Shown: positions 21,836 to 32,456, counted from the first letter of the stretch. The stretch: 64,000 nucleotides of DNA from Siphonodentalium dalli (GCA_032622095.1 CP136069.1:84902958-84966957); one strand, 5' to 3'. The notes: a model not told the origin generated them from the sequence alone. Numbers and translations: made by a program.

Positions 21836-22350
21836 TTAACCCTTCACTGACTGGAGCTTCCTGAAATTTTGCAACAACCCTGTGCCAATGCATTCTCTTA
21901 TATACGTGAATCTCCCATAGGGAGCATCGCATATATATAAAGAGAATACATTGGCCTAACAATATTTACCTTAACCTCTTCGCTGTTATTGACATCATTA
22001 TGATGTTGTGTGATGGGCTTTTGATGTTATTGCCATTTTCCAGTGGAAAAATATAACGGGAATATCACAAAAACCATAGAACTGACTCAGTTCAGAATCG
22101 TGGTACATATCATACCCTGTTTGAAACTTCGAGATAGAGTTATTCAGATGCACCAATCTGTGTGTTCCTTTATGAATAATGACCTATACTGCTAGTGTAC
22201 TGAAGTAGGTCCGTAGGTACAACAGACCATATAGCACACGGCGTGCACTTTTAATATGTCGGTAATAGTTATACGGACGTCATAGCAGCGAAGAGGTTAA
22301 CCTTGTAATCTAGTGAATTCTCATAAATGCGAGGCTCTCTATGGGACTAT
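21836..22350. mobile_element. TTAA-2 MITE, copy 3, split by TTAA-6
   Basis: Begins TTAACCCTTCACTGACTGGA and keeps the first palindrome (21879-21958). The conserved spacer AATATTTACCTT is broken at 21971 by a TTAA-6 element and resumes as CCTTGTAATCTAGTGAATTC at 22301. The right end is lost near 22350. Confidence 0.75.
21971..22300. mobile_element. TTAA-6 element, copy 1 (nested)
   Basis: TTAACCTCTTCGCTGTTATT at the left and CAGCGAAGAGGTTAA at the right, with TTAA on both sides lying inside a TTAA-2 spacer. The interior has TGACATCATTATGATGTTG, CATACCCTGTTTGAAACTTC and GAAGTAGGTCCGTA, which recur at 36272-36575. Non-coding. Confidence 0.8.
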
Positions 22351-22624
22351 ATGCATGTACTGTTGAATTTCAAAGGGAGATAAATAATCCACTAATCAGA
22401 TTTAAGTGAATTTGGTGGTTTTGAGCAGAAAGATATATTTCAGTTTTCTTCAGAAAATCACGATATCTGAGCTGTTGTTTAATACATGGTCATCTAGTAC
22501 ACTCACCGTTTATTTAATAATTCAAATAATTTAATTTCAGGAAAAAAATTGCTTATGTCCTGACAGAACGCCTGAATGTCCTTTTGGAAGAAGTGTGCCA
22601 AATTGCACAAATTCTAAACCGGTA

Positions 22625-22751
22625 CAGTAATCCCATAAATAATCGACTTCTTAACCAGAGCAGAATTATGGGTAATTTTTCAGGATTTAGTCGGAAATAT
22701 GGCTTGTTGCCATTCATCGGAAAGCTCTGTCGATTATTTAGGGCATTATTG
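22625..22751. mobile_element. TAP MITE, copy 5 (half deleted)
   Basis: CAGTAATCCCATAAATAATC to GTCGATTATTTAGGGCATTATTG between TA dinucleotides, 127 bp. Everything after GGAAAGCTCT up to the right terminal 25 bp is missing. Confidence 0.8.
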
Positions 22752-22974
22752 TACTATATGAGGGATATGCGAAAATAAATTCTTCAGGGAAAACACCAGT
22801 AATTATAAAAATAATCCTTTGCTATAAATGTCTGCTTTCGAATCTAGTGATTCCTCGTTCAGGACCAATTGTGGTTTGTGAAAAAGTGCAGATCACCTCC
22901 CTTTTCATAGTCCATGTGAGGAGAAGATTCGTAATGATTGGCTGTCGCCATGGTATTGATGGGGTTTTGCATGG

Positions 22975-23125
22975 GTGAGTGTATGGTTCTTATGAGGGTC
23001 CCAATGGTTCTCTGCATATATGGTTCCCATATATGGTTCTCATGAATGGTTCTCATGAATGGTTCTTACATGTCGCATTGAGAGCTGTTCTTATGTAATT
23101 CTCATATATGGTTCTAAAACCATAT
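22975..23125 (+). repeat. Degenerate ATGGTTCTCATGA minisatellite
   Basis: About eight copies of a 13-16 bp unit, including two perfect neighbours ATGGTTCTCATGA at about 23033-23058. It fades into flanking AT-rich DNA. Confidence 0.75.
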
Positions 23126-23172
23126 GCACGAACACATCTTTTTTCCCAAATAAAAAAGCTAATGCTTGCATT

Positions 23173-23576
23173 TAAAGACATCTTATGGACTTGTTTGAGT
23201 TCGTGAATCTGATAAGTTACTATTCAGGCGTTATGCCAACCTGGAGAATGTAGCATTGCACTAACATCACCATAAATTTCAAAGAAATCGACCATACCAC
23301 TCAATAGAAAACACTGTCAAAACTACGCTTACTAGTAATTGTAAATATTTACATCTGGATTCTGGACAAAACAATCAGTGACAAACAACCACAAATGATT
23401 TCGCCATCCAGAGTCAGTACAATTAATTAATACATGTATATCAGAATGTGTTGGCAACTTGGATTAACATTTGTAAAAAGAACAACTTTGAGCAAGATTA
23501 TTCTCCATTTCTAATCGATTACCCTACCGAAGTGTTTCAGATCACTTTAATTTACAAAAGTGCTCAAGCTTTTCAA
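23173..23576 (+). repeat. TTTAAAG-type dispersed repeat, copy 2
   Basis: Runs from TTTAAAGACATCTTATGGACT to CAGATCACTTTAA with all blocks seen in the 57738 copy. Ends TTTAAAG and CTTTAA are short inverted repeats that include TTAA. Divergent from the other copies; no coding. Confidence 0.65.
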
Positions 23577-23639
23577 TGATTCCACTGATGTGAAGAATTA
23601 GTTCAGAATTTTTTTTATAAAGCTATCAATGCTGCTGAA

Positions 23640-24848
23640 CAAACCTGAATTTAGTGTGTCTGAAATTTGCAGAATGAGGTCTCCATGGGGGTGAAATTAA
23701 TAGTGAAGCTATCCTGCATGGTGGGAGAGCATCACCAAATCCACTCTCTGGGTACCTCATTCTGCTTTAATAGGCCTCATCTTCTGGGAAATATATGTAG
23801 TCTCAAATTAACATTGTTTTAAGTTATTTTTTCCCTTTCTGTTGAGTTTCTTTATTCCCTAATTCACAGAAGATAAATGCATAATGAAGGTGAGTAATGG
23901 GTAAACATTACAAAATTCAACTGGGGAACTTCAATCTGATCCTTAACCCTTTGAACCCTGACGTCCTGAACGTTAAATGGCCCCAACCCGAGGCGCCTGA
24001 CGTTATATATAGTGTTTCGACGACGTAACTCATAATGCTCTTAACTGGGATGTATATACATGTATACACGCTCAACTATATACGGCACTCAACTATGCTA
24101 ACTGAACTTGTTTGCGGTGAAATATGTCACAAGGTATTTCAACAAGATTATCGTCTATTCCACGTTCAATATGCATGTAGATTATATTGCGGCTTCCTTT
24201 GGTCGCGCTATATATTTATAAAAAAATTCTTATCCTTTACCTACGATAAAAGGCATTTCTCAAAATGCACCTGTGTGCATGCGCAAAGAAACAGACCCCC
24301 TGTTTCCAATTTGGCTGCTAAAGTCAGAGGTATGAATGTGACCCACTCGTGCAAAGCATAACCACAATTCTATTTAATTTGGGCTTTGATTGCGAAATTT
24401 CTGACGAAATACTTCCCCTTTTCCGACGATAAAAGCGATTTTTTTCTCAAAATAGGCCTCTGCGCATGCGCGAAGAAACAGACCCTCTGTCATCAGTTTG
24501 TATATCAAAGTCACGTGGGTAAACATGTGACGCGTGTGTGCAAAGTAGAAGTACAACTCTGGTTGATATGTGCGTTTATTGAGCTGTAATTTCAAGGCAA
24601 ATATCGTATGATTTCCGGACCGGTATTCCGGTCTTCCGGGATATAGGAATATAAGGATTGGACCGGTATTCCGGTCTCTCGGGTTCAAAGGGTTAAGGTC
24701 TCCTCCCATAGCAGTTGAGGTCTAAAGCGGAGTGGGGTCCCCAGAGGGTGAATTTGGTGGCTCTAGCCTGCCATGATGGCTAGCTTCACTAAGTTCACCC
24801 TCTGGGGAACCCATTCTGCAAATGTCAGACACAATAAATTCAGACTTG
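23640..24848. mobile_element. HATN (hAT-like MITE) with nested TTAA-5
   Basis: CAAACCTGAATTTAGTGTGTC to AATTCAGACTTG. Flanking 8-mers are CTGCTGAA and ATGCTGAA (7 of 8), fitting a hAT target duplication. The HATN spacer is interrupted at GATCC/GGTCTCC by 754 bp of TTAA-5; without it the element would be about 455 bp, the family's normal size. Confidence 0.8.
23943..24696. mobile_element. TTAA-5 element (nested in HATN)
   Basis: TTAACCCTTTGAACCCTGACG at the left and CGGGTTCAAAGGGTTAA at the right, TTAA at both borders. The interior has two related segments, about 24220-24360 and 24410-24550, each with a GATAAAAG..TTTCTCAAAAT block, TGCGCATGCGC-like words and AGAAACAGACC. Near the right end GACCGGTATTCCGGTC occurs twice, itself a perfect dyad. 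No transposase frame seen. Confidence 0.8.
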
Positions 24849-25199
24849 ATGCTGAAAACAGCTAACTCTGAGCTACCTTAATGGTGAGACATGGGTTAAA
24901 TATGAAGTATTTGTAGCTATCATATAAACTAGATACACTCATTAGCATTCAGCAGGTAATAATAAACTACCCTCACACCTACCAAGTACTTAGGATACAC
25001 CAGGTAGCCTCATGGTTAATTAGCACTACCTGGCTAACATAATATCAGCTTAAAAGAATTAGTAGGTGGTGGTCATAAATCACCGTGGCTAATCAGGCAG
25101 AAATCACCATCTGGCAAGGGACATCCTGGTGTTCATTCAAAATAGATTCTTTCTCCATGGAGTGCATGGTCTCATCAACTCTTGATCCAAAGAGATGTA

Positions 25200-25375
25200 C
25201 AGTATGCTCTAAATAATCGACTCCTTAACCACAGCAGAATTATGGGTAACTTTTCAGGATTTAGTCGGAAATATGGCTTGTTGCCATTCATCGGAAAAGC
25301 TCTCACAGACTAAATCCTGAAAAGTTACCCATAATTCTGCTGTGTTTAAGGAGTCGATTACTTAGGGAATTTCTG
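25200..25375. mobile_element. TAP MITE, copy 6 (centre deleted)
   Basis: CAGTATGCTCTAAATAATCG to TTAGGGAATTTCTG, flanked by TA. The inner second arm is missing after GGAAAAGCTCTCAC, as in the 19838 copy. Confidence 0.8.
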
Positions 25376-25524
25376 TACTGAGCTAAGATAAATTTGTGTT
25401 CTGGCCAAAGCATATATGTAAGGAAATTAGGCGAGGATGATCATCCAGGGAGGTACCAAATCACTTGAATATCCTATGAATGGTCTAGCACTTTCGATAA
25501 CTGTTGATCTTTGCCAGGACCGGG

Positions 25525-25830
25525 ATGGCCACCATGCAGTGTCACAAATCTCTCCACACCCAACGTGTCCCTCAATGTGCAGTAACCGACAGTGATGACT
25601 CGCAAAGGGGAACAAAACGTGCATTCACAAATCTGGAACAAGAAACCCCCATAACCCGACCCGACTCCCAGCACAGCACCTCAGCACGCAAAGCGAGAGA
25701 GGGTGAACCCACCCTGCAACCAGTAGGCATTAACAAGAAGGACTTTAATTTAGTAGCCTCCTTTATACAAAGCATATACAGTAATGCCCAAATGCCTTTA
25801 GCCACAGTAGAATTATGGGAATTATTTTAG
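25525..25830 (+). CDS. Coding-like open frame truncated by a TAP insertion
   Basis: From an ATG in the context GGGATGGCC, 84 codons run to the TA where a TAP copy begins (25777-25778); the remaining 17 residues before the stop (starting SNAQMPLATVE) are TAP sequence. The pre-insertion part is clearly less AT-rich than its surroundings. It has coding-like composition, rich in Ser, Thr, Arg, Gln and acidic residues (for example DSDDSQRGTKRAF), and ends KKDFNLVASFIQSIY. Without the TAP the frame would stop two codons after SIY. A splice acceptor-like CTTTGCCAG lies just upstream. No domain recognised; it could be a gene exon or a transposon protein remnant. Confidence 0.3.
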   Translation: MATMQCHKSLHTQRVPQCAVTDSDDSQRGTKRAFTNLEQETPITRPDSQHSTSARKAREGEPTLQPVGINKKDFNLVASFIQSIYSNAQMPLATVELWELF

Positions 25831-26069
25831 GAATTAGTCGGAAATATGGCTTGTTGCCATATGGCATAACCAGATGGCTTATGCCATTTATATGAAAGCT
25901 CTTATTCGAATATGACTTGTTGCCATTCATCGGAAAGCTCTCACATCAACTCACCGAGAGCTTTCCGATGAATGGCAACAAGCCAGAACAAGCCATATTT
26001 CCAACTAAATCCTGAAATATTTCCCATAATTCTGCCGTGGTTTAGGGGTCGATTATTTAGGACATTACA
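25779..26069. mobile_element. TAP MITE, copy 7 (internally rearranged)
   Basis: CAGTAATGCCCAAATGCC at the left, TTATTTAGGACATTACAA at the right. The centre has extra sequence with a repeated CATTCATCGGAAAGCTCTC-like block and an AACAAGCCAG duplication. Flanking TA present. Confidence 0.75.
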
Positions 26070-26147
26070 ATATGTGTAACTGAAGCTAAAATCCTGGATT
26101 ATAACGACTAAAGGGTAGAGCAATTTCCAAAATGGGGACCCATATTA

Positions 26148-26557
26148 AAGTAAAACCTCACCAAACTGGACCCTCTATAAACTGGATCCCTCTCTACACC
26201 GTACAAATTTGTCAGTCTGGGAGAGTTTTGTGGACAGTTTTTAGTAGTTTATTAACAATTTTAGGTGGATAATCAAGTATTCAAGAAAAGATTACATTGA
26301 TTTTAATAGTATTGGAAATTGTCAGCTTGGAATTTAATTAATCGATTTGCATCTAAATTTTTGTCAGCAAATAATTTAGTTTATCAGCGGAACATAATTC
26401 AATTGGTGCTATCTGAAGTTTCATCTTTTAAAAATGCTGTGATTGTCTTGATAACAGGGACATTCCGCTCATCACGCAATTTCTATAAACCGAACACCTC
26501 TCTAAACCAGACAAAGTTGTTGGTCCGGACAATGTTTGGTTTGGAGAGGTTTTAATG
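26148..26557. mobile_element. pogo/Tigger-like MITE
   Basis: Left end AAGTAAAACCTCACCAAACTG, right end CCAAACCTCTCC-type on the complement (GGTTTGGAGAGGTTTTAATG), each next to TA. Second-rank repeats CTATAAACTGGATCCC and CTATAAACCGAACACC lie just inside. Ends of the form CAGTAAAACCTC..AAACCGGAC in a TA target are typical of pogo/Tigger-type Tc1/mariner elements. No transposase. Confidence 0.65.
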
Positions 26558-26954
26558 TATCACAATCATTCAAATTGTACTATATTTTTGTGGACTCTCA
26601 ACATTAAGTAGCTATAATAAAATGACAAATTGCAAAGTTCCTGCCATACCAGACATGTTTCTATTCCATGGGTATGGCAGTGGAAATAATATTCTTATAA
26701 CCATAGGCTTTAACAGTTGGGAAGTGGATTCTCCATATAAAACCCTCTCGCGCACGAGCCAGGGTACAAATAGTCAATAGAATTTTTTTTATTGATTTAT
26801 ATAGCAAATTAAACAATGAATTAGGTTCAATGCATGATCAGTGCGGGGCATTACTAAAGGGTCACAACACGGTGCAAGATTTGAACAGCATATAACTCTT
26901 GTACTATTTGTTTTATGTCTATCATCAGATTTTGTTACCCGAACACCCCTCCAA

Positions 26955-27262
26955 ATAAGTAATATTCCATTCAAATGTATACATGTATAGCTGAAAGGGA
27001 GAATCAATTTAGTTAACCCTTTCAGTGCCAAGTCCGATTTTTGTATCAACCCATATTTCCTTGATCATTTTTCAAATTTATTGATTATAATAATGTGATA
27101 CATTGATGGAAAGAGCTCTCAAACATTGATGGAAAGAGCTCTATGAGCTCTTTCCATCAATGTATCACATTATTATAATCAATAAATTTGAAAAATGATC
27201 AAGGAAATATGGGTTGATACAAAAATCGGACTTGGCACTGAAAGGGTTAAAGAAAGGGTTAA
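26955..27262. mobile_element. TTAA-3 fragment carrying a TTAA-4 insertion
   Basis: CATTCAAATGTATAC..AAAGGGAGAATCAATTTAG is followed by the TTAA-4 palindrome and then AGAAAGGGTTAA. The two outer pieces together form the known right end of TTAA-3 (CATTTAGTATAGAAAGAGTTAA in the 4108 copy). Confidence 0.65.
27013..27250. mobile_element. TTAA-4 palindromic MITE, perfect arms
   Basis: TTAACCCTTTCAGTGCCAAG at the left and CTTGGCACTGAAAGGGTTAA at the right. The arms, about 105 bp each, are identical as reverse complements by eye; the centre holds an extra CAAACATTGATGGAAAGAGC. Perfect arms suggest a recent insertion or recent arm-to-arm correction. Confidence 0.88.
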
Positions 27263-27269
27263 TTGAAAG

Positions 27270-27649
27270 TGACTACAGCATCACTAGCATCACCAAATTC
27301 ATCCTCTGTGAACCTCGTTCTGCTTTAATAGGCCTCAGCTGCTATGGGAGACCTAGGATCAGATTGCAGTTCCCCAGTTGAAGTTGGTGATGTTCACCCA
27401 TTAGTCACCTCAAATATGCATTTTATCTTCTGCAAATTAGGGGATACAGAAACTTCCCAGAAGGGGAAAAAAAACTTTAAAATTGTTAATTTGAGAATAT
27501 AGATACTTCATAGAAGATGAAGCCTAAGCAGAATGAGGTCCCCATAGGGTAAATTTGGTGATGCTAGCCTGCTGTGCGAGATAGTGTCACTAAATTCACC
27601 ATCTGGGGACCTCATGCTACAAATGACAGACACACTATTTGCAGGCTTG
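27270..27649. mobile_element. HATN, left-truncated
   Basis: Starts within the first palindrome (TAGCATCACCAAATTCATCC) and runs through the full spacer and second palindrome to ACAGACACACTATTTGCAGGCTTG. Confidence 0.75.
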
Positions 27650-27798
27650 ACAGCAAAACCACTCTCAGCAGTCACCACTGGGCCAGCGAGCTCCCAACAA
27701 GACGGGATACAACTGTAGGTGCGAGGATATTGTCAGTTCTGTCACGCTTTTTCAATCAGCCAATATTCCTCATGGATTCCATGTCAATGGTATAGCTC

Positions 27799-28250
27799 CA
27801 AGCCTGAATTTAGTGTGCCTGACATTACCAGAATGAGGTCGCCAGAGGGTGAATTTAGTGATGCTACCCTGCACAGTGGGCTAGCATCACCAAACTCACC
27901 CTCTGGTGACAACATTCTGCTTAGGCCCCATCTTCTGGGAAGTATCTATAGTCTCGAACAAACATTGTTTTTAGTTACTTTTTCCCTTCTGTTGAGTCAC
28001 TATATCCCCTAATTTTCAGAAGATAAAATGCATAATCGAGGTGACTGAATGGTTGGTGAACATCACCAACTTTAACTGGGGAACTTCAATATGATCCTAG
28101 ATCCCCCATAGCAGTTGAGGCCTATTAAGCAGAAAGATGTCCCCAGAGGGTGAATTTGGTGATGCTAGCCCACTGTGCAGGGCACCGTCACTAAATTCAC
28201 CCTCTGGGGACCTCATTCTGCAAATGTCAGACACACTAAATTCAGGATTG
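27799..28250. mobile_element. HATN (hAT-like MITE)
   Basis: CAAGCCTGAATTTAGTGTGCC to ACTAAATTCAGGATTG. Flanking 8-mers TATAGCTC and TTTAGCTC agree at seven of eight positions, fitting a hAT target duplication. Both palindromes and the full spacer are present. Confidence 0.85.
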
Positions 28251-28552
28251 TTTAGCTCTGATTGAATTCTGTGCTAGAAAAACTTTGGCTTCAATCCACA
28301 TTCAATAAAACATTCTACATTTGACGACTCCACACAAGACAAATGAGAGATTCTACTCATAATGGCATCTTCAAGTAATTTGTTCACAGGGATTCCAGCA
28401 ACATGATTGATATTTCCAAACTTTTTACAAATTAGATAAAAACAGTATGCTTCAATTCAATATCAAGGAAGAATTAAATTTCTGCCACACACAATGACGC
28501 AGTGGTTACCGTGTTCAAATCACAACGTCAAGACTAATAATGCTTTCTGCCA

Positions 28553-28768
28553 TTAACACTTTCAAGATGGGAGCTGCAATGGTGCAGCATTAAATATCAT
28601 GTGACAGTGCATTTTGAAACTTGCATATATAAGAGAATGCACTGGCTTACAAGGTCAAGGTAAATATTGTTAATCCAATGTATTCTTTAATATATGTGAG
28701 GCTCCCTATATATAAGAGAATGCATTGGCACAGGGTATTTGCAAAATTTCAAGAATCTCCAGTCATGG
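28553..28768. mobile_element. TTAA-2 MITE, copy 4 (decayed)
   Basis: TTAACACTTTCAAGATGGGA at the left, CTCCAGTCATGGCAAT at the right. The first palindrome has lost one arm (GCATTTTGAAACTTGCATAT); the second is shortened. Confidence 0.65.
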
Positions 28769-28915
28769 CAATCAATCTTATACTACAGCAGGGACCAACA
28801 GAGAGGGCGTCCACTTCTCCCTAATGGTCCTCAGTACACCCTAGTTTTGCAGTTGGGTGAAACGGAAGTCTCTTTTCTTACATTTTTTAACAATTATGAA
28901 AAATAATATTAAATT

Positions 28916-29039
28916 TGTTAGGCCAATGCATTCTCTTAATATGCGAGGCGACCTATGGCTGACTTGCATTATATAAGAGAATGCAGTGGTGCAGGGTCTT
29001 CACAAAAAATCAAGAAGCTCCCGTCATGAAAGGATTAAG
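28916..29039. mobile_element. TTAA-2/TTAA-1 fragment
   Basis: TTGTTAGGCCAATGCATTCTC, loop GGCGACCTATGGCTGAC, then AGAGAATGCAGTGG and the TTAA-2 end CTCCCGTCATGAAAGGATTAA. The loop resembles TTAA-1 while the end is TTAA-2. Confidence 0.65.
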
Positions 29040-29174
29040 ACTGCTAACAATATATCATGGTCACAATCATCCTCCAATCCACAAGCATAGAAAATGTACA
29101 ATGGAAAATTTTTCCCAGTGAAATTAATTATGTGTGCAGTTTTTCCTTGTTCCATAAAAGTGGGCAGAAATGAC

Positions 29175-29603
29175 CAAGCCTGGAAATAGTGTCTGAAATT
29201 TGCAGTATGAGGTCCCCAGAGGGTGAATTTAGTGACGCTCTCCCGGACAGTGGGCTAGCAGCACCAAATTCGCCATCAGATTCTGCGGACCTCATTTTGC
29301 TCAGGCCTCAACTTGAGACCTGGGATCAGATTGAACTTCCCCAATTGAAGTTGGTGACGTTCATCCATTAGTCACCTCGTTTATGCATTTTATCTTTTGC
29401 AAATTAAGGGATATAGAAACTAAAACGAAGGGAAAAATTAACTAAAACAAATGTTAATTTGAGAATACAGAAACTTCCCAGAATATGAGGCCTAAGCAGA
29501 ATGAGGTCCCGAGAGGGTAAATTTGAGACACTAGCCCACCGTGCAGGATAGCATCGATCACTAAATTTATCCACAAATGTCAGACACACTATATCCAGGC
29601 TTG
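29175..29603. mobile_element. HATN (hAT-like MITE)
   Basis: CAAGCCTGGAAATAGTGTCTG to ACTATATCCAGGCTTG. Full spacer present; the second palindrome has lost part of its right arm (ATTTATCCACAAATGTC). Confidence 0.8.
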
Positions 29604-30239
29604 AAATAAACTCTCAATGGCATATGATTTGACAAGAACTTCCCTTCAAGGCAACATCACTGAACTCACTAGAGGTACATCAAATATAGAATTTAACACA
29701 ATGTTCATCAAGTTTCCTATTTCACTTTGGCCTGTGGATTTTCATGATGACTGAATTATGGTGATTACTTTCATTATTTGTTCCATCAGTGTGTGATGTA
29801 TTCCAACAAAAGCAATTTGTTCACTTACAAATAATTCCTAAAAAGTGAATGAGGAATTAGGATAAGATCAATAGATGTAAGCCCCAAACAAACACTGCTG
29901 ACAAACGCCTGACATTCCGCAGCGTGTGTGCATATAATCATTGTCTATTCATCTGCCATCCTTATTAAAGTCGACGATCTGTTTCAACTAATCATAAAGA
30001 GGAATTGATCGAAAAACGGAGAAAAGTAATCAAGTCGGGGTCACCAATTTGTCTTTGATCCGAATTCCAGTGCAGTAAATGTATTGATAAGACAGAGGAC
30101 TCTCACTTTGCATCTTTGTAAAAGCTTGATTTATTGAGGGAAATAAATTGAATTTGGCAAACAACCAAACACGAGAGCATAGCATTTGTTACATAATAAA
30201 CATGTTTCTTTGTTTCAAATTGCATTTCTCTCTCCTCCT
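29604..30239. other. Unassigned stretch
   Basis: No recognised element or exon. Confidence 0.4.
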
Positions 30240-30443
30240 TTTTTTACTGAATACATAATAAGTTCAACAAATGGCCATAGGCTGTTTGTTGAAACTATAA
30301 TCTGCATATTTTTCATTATCAATAAGGCTCGTTGTGCACTTGTGTTATAATTTCGCATGTGTTGTCTGATTATATTTCCTGAACAAACCTCCAGATGAAT
30401 ATATATATGAATGGGAGAATCCATTTGTTAAAGAAAGGGTTAA
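30240..30443. mobile_element. TTAA-3 fragment
   Basis: AATAAGTTCAACAAATGGCC with its complement GTTTGTTGAAACTATAAT, then ATGAATGGGAGAATCCATTTG and AAGAAAGGGTTAA, as in the right part of TTAA-3. The left end is missing. Confidence 0.6.
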
Positions 30444-30875
30444 TTACTCACCTGAGAGATTTTGGTTTATTTGTGCCAGTGCACCTCCAATATTGTTGCT
30501 GATATACCACTAATATGGCACTAAAATCAAAATAGAGCTAACGTCATCTTGACTTGTGTGCTGGGATTATCTATACCAGTATATGGGCCTGTAAATAAAT
30601 AAGGAAACATTGAGTTCAGAAAATCATGTTCAATGACCTTTTGATATTCGGTTTGCAACTGAACATTCAGGCAGGCGAGTTAAGTTAAAGGAAATGAGAA
30701 ATAACGATGGACAGCGATCACGCTGCCATTTATAACCATTTTAGCCAAATGCGAAAAATAAATAAAATAACTTGCCAATCATTGAAATGGCGAAATAAAC
30801 GGCGAATGACATTTCTCCCCCCCTGCATGCATAGAAGGTAGTGGCATAGGCCTCACACCATCTTTGTCACGGATC

Positions 30876-31300
30876 TAATAGACCATTTTACAGATAGCGA
30901 GAATGATGCATCGTGGGCCAGAAACTATCCAAACAAAGCCACGTGCTTTACGGCCGCATGCATTTACTATGGGGAATTTAGGGTGGGTCTATAAAACTAA
31001 TTATAACTTTGGTATCTGTCATAGTTTACGCGAGAAATTTTAAACATATATCAGGGACATGTACTCCTTCTAGAATGTTCAAAAACATTTCCAGTTGCTT
31101 GTCGTATTTTAATTGATTTTATGCGATGAAATAATGCGAAAATTCAGAAAATTGCACTAATTTCTCAATATTTTGCGGTTTTAGTAAACGCCTGATAAAA
31201 GTCGTTCTATTGGGAATTTTTACACCAAATTTTCAGAGCATATAGAGAAAACACAGTACTATCGGAATATCGTCAAGGAGTTCTGTACATTTGGTATTAA
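30876..31300. mobile_element. Outer palindrome, left arm
   Basis: Starts TAATAGACCATTTTACAGATA and runs through CTTTACGGCCGCATGCATTT and ACTATCGGAATATCGTCAAGG to TTTGGTATTAATTAA. The reverse complement of the whole arm is at 33555-33985. The original element would have been an almost perfect palindrome of about 860 bp centred on an AT-rich GGTATTAATTAATACC-like dyad. Ends next to TA suggest a TA target, but this is not proven. Confidence 0.85.
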
Positions 31301-32002
31301 TTAACCCTCAGACTGCCGAAGCTGCCGTCAATAAATTCGCTTTTTCGTGTTCGACGAAAATGAAACTTGTCTGTTTAAAGGTCCCATTTTCGTGTCGAAT
31401 GGTGATAGAATCTCCATTTGTCAAGTTCGTGGATAAATTACGTCACACTTAATCGGCTTATGTCCGCGGCCATAAACCTGTGTTTTTATAACAATTTATT
31501 TGAGACAAACTGTTGCGCGCATACGCAGCAGTCGGCACTTATCAGTTGAAGTTAATAATCGTGAAGCCTGTGTAACAAATGTTCAAATAGAACGGGAAAA
31601 AAATACGTAAAATAAATAGCGTGACCAATGAGCATTCACAAAACAATATACATCAGTTTTGCAAACGAGTAAAAATGATTATAAATGAAAACGCTCTTTA
31701 TCGTGTACCGGCGCTTTTGCCCAAGAAGGTTTTTAATGGACGCAATCATTGGATTTTGTTCTAGGCTAAAAAAAAACAAACAATACAAAATGTGTTAAAA
31801 CTTCCTCTTTTGAAAGTTGAAGTAAAACATCACGGGTGTTGTTACAGTCTATTGTGATTCTTTGGTGAGCACGCAGTGAACACAAGTCATACTTTGCCAA
31901 ATTCATGCCGTATATCACACATGTTTAGTATACATGACACGTCGTCACTTTCGGTGAATTGTTGAAACACAAGTGAGAACATCTAACGGAAGTTTTATGG
32001 GG

Positions 32003-32012
32003 TATATAAAAT
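32003..32012 (+). promoter_or_regulatory. TATA-like box
   Basis: TATATAAAAT lies about 30 bp before the open SAP-like frame begins. It could serve as a core promoter for that frame, or be chance in AT-rich DNA. Confidence 0.25.
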
Positions 32013-32042
32013 AGAAGCATGACCAGTTGATGTACAGACAGC

Positions 32043-32456
32043 GAACTAAAAACCTTCCTAAACGACCGTGGTGTTCCATCAACTAGACGAAAAAAAGATG
32101 AGAAAGTGCAGCTAGCCGAGTTGGCACACAAACAGAAATTTCCAGTTATTCAGTCGGCAGATGATCAACAGAAAACGGTTAATACCCAAAAAGCGAAGTT
32201 GTTATGCCTGGAGTTTTTGTTGTCTCTTAATAAATGCTCAGATTCTACATACAACGAAGATGTGAAATTCAAGATTTTTCGCCAGATAGATCGAAAGAAA
32301 TACTTTGTTGAAATCTCTTGCCATATTTTGCTGTATTTATGCAAAACGTGCATCTCCATCTTAACACATCGATGTAGATTGAAAACGACATATTTGCGGT
32401 CATGTAATGAGAACATAAAGCTCTTTATTGGTTCCGTTTTATATGGTATAAAATGA
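32043..32456 (+). CDS. SAP-motif open frame inside the THAP/TTAA element
   Basis: The frame opens after a TGA at 32028 and runs to a TGA at 32456, about 137 residues from ELKTFL. The first 25 residues, ELKTFLNDRGVPSTRRKK then DEKVQLAELA, match the SAP pattern: helix, turn with Gly, basic stretch, second helix with Leu-Ala-Glu-Leu. SAP is a short DNA-binding fold (established). There is no in-frame ATG before the motif, and acceptor-like ACAG at 32034-32041 suggests it is an internal exon. The C-terminal half is Lys/Cys-rich with no recognised domain. SAP-headed proteins occur in several animal transposons, so this may be a second element protein or a captured exon. Confidence 0.4.
   Translation, partial: ELKTFLNDRGVPSTRRKKDEKVQLAELAHKQKFPVIQSADDQQKTVNTQKAKLLCLEFLLSLNKCSDSTYNEDVKFKIFRQIDRKKYFVEISCHILLYLCKTCISILTHRCRLKTTYLRSCNENIKLFIGSVLYGIK

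Noticed and set aside
32165-32416. Minus-strand frame as the next THAP exon
   Set aside because: It is antisense to the SAP-like frame and contains no C-X2-H or other THAP core residues in suitable positions.
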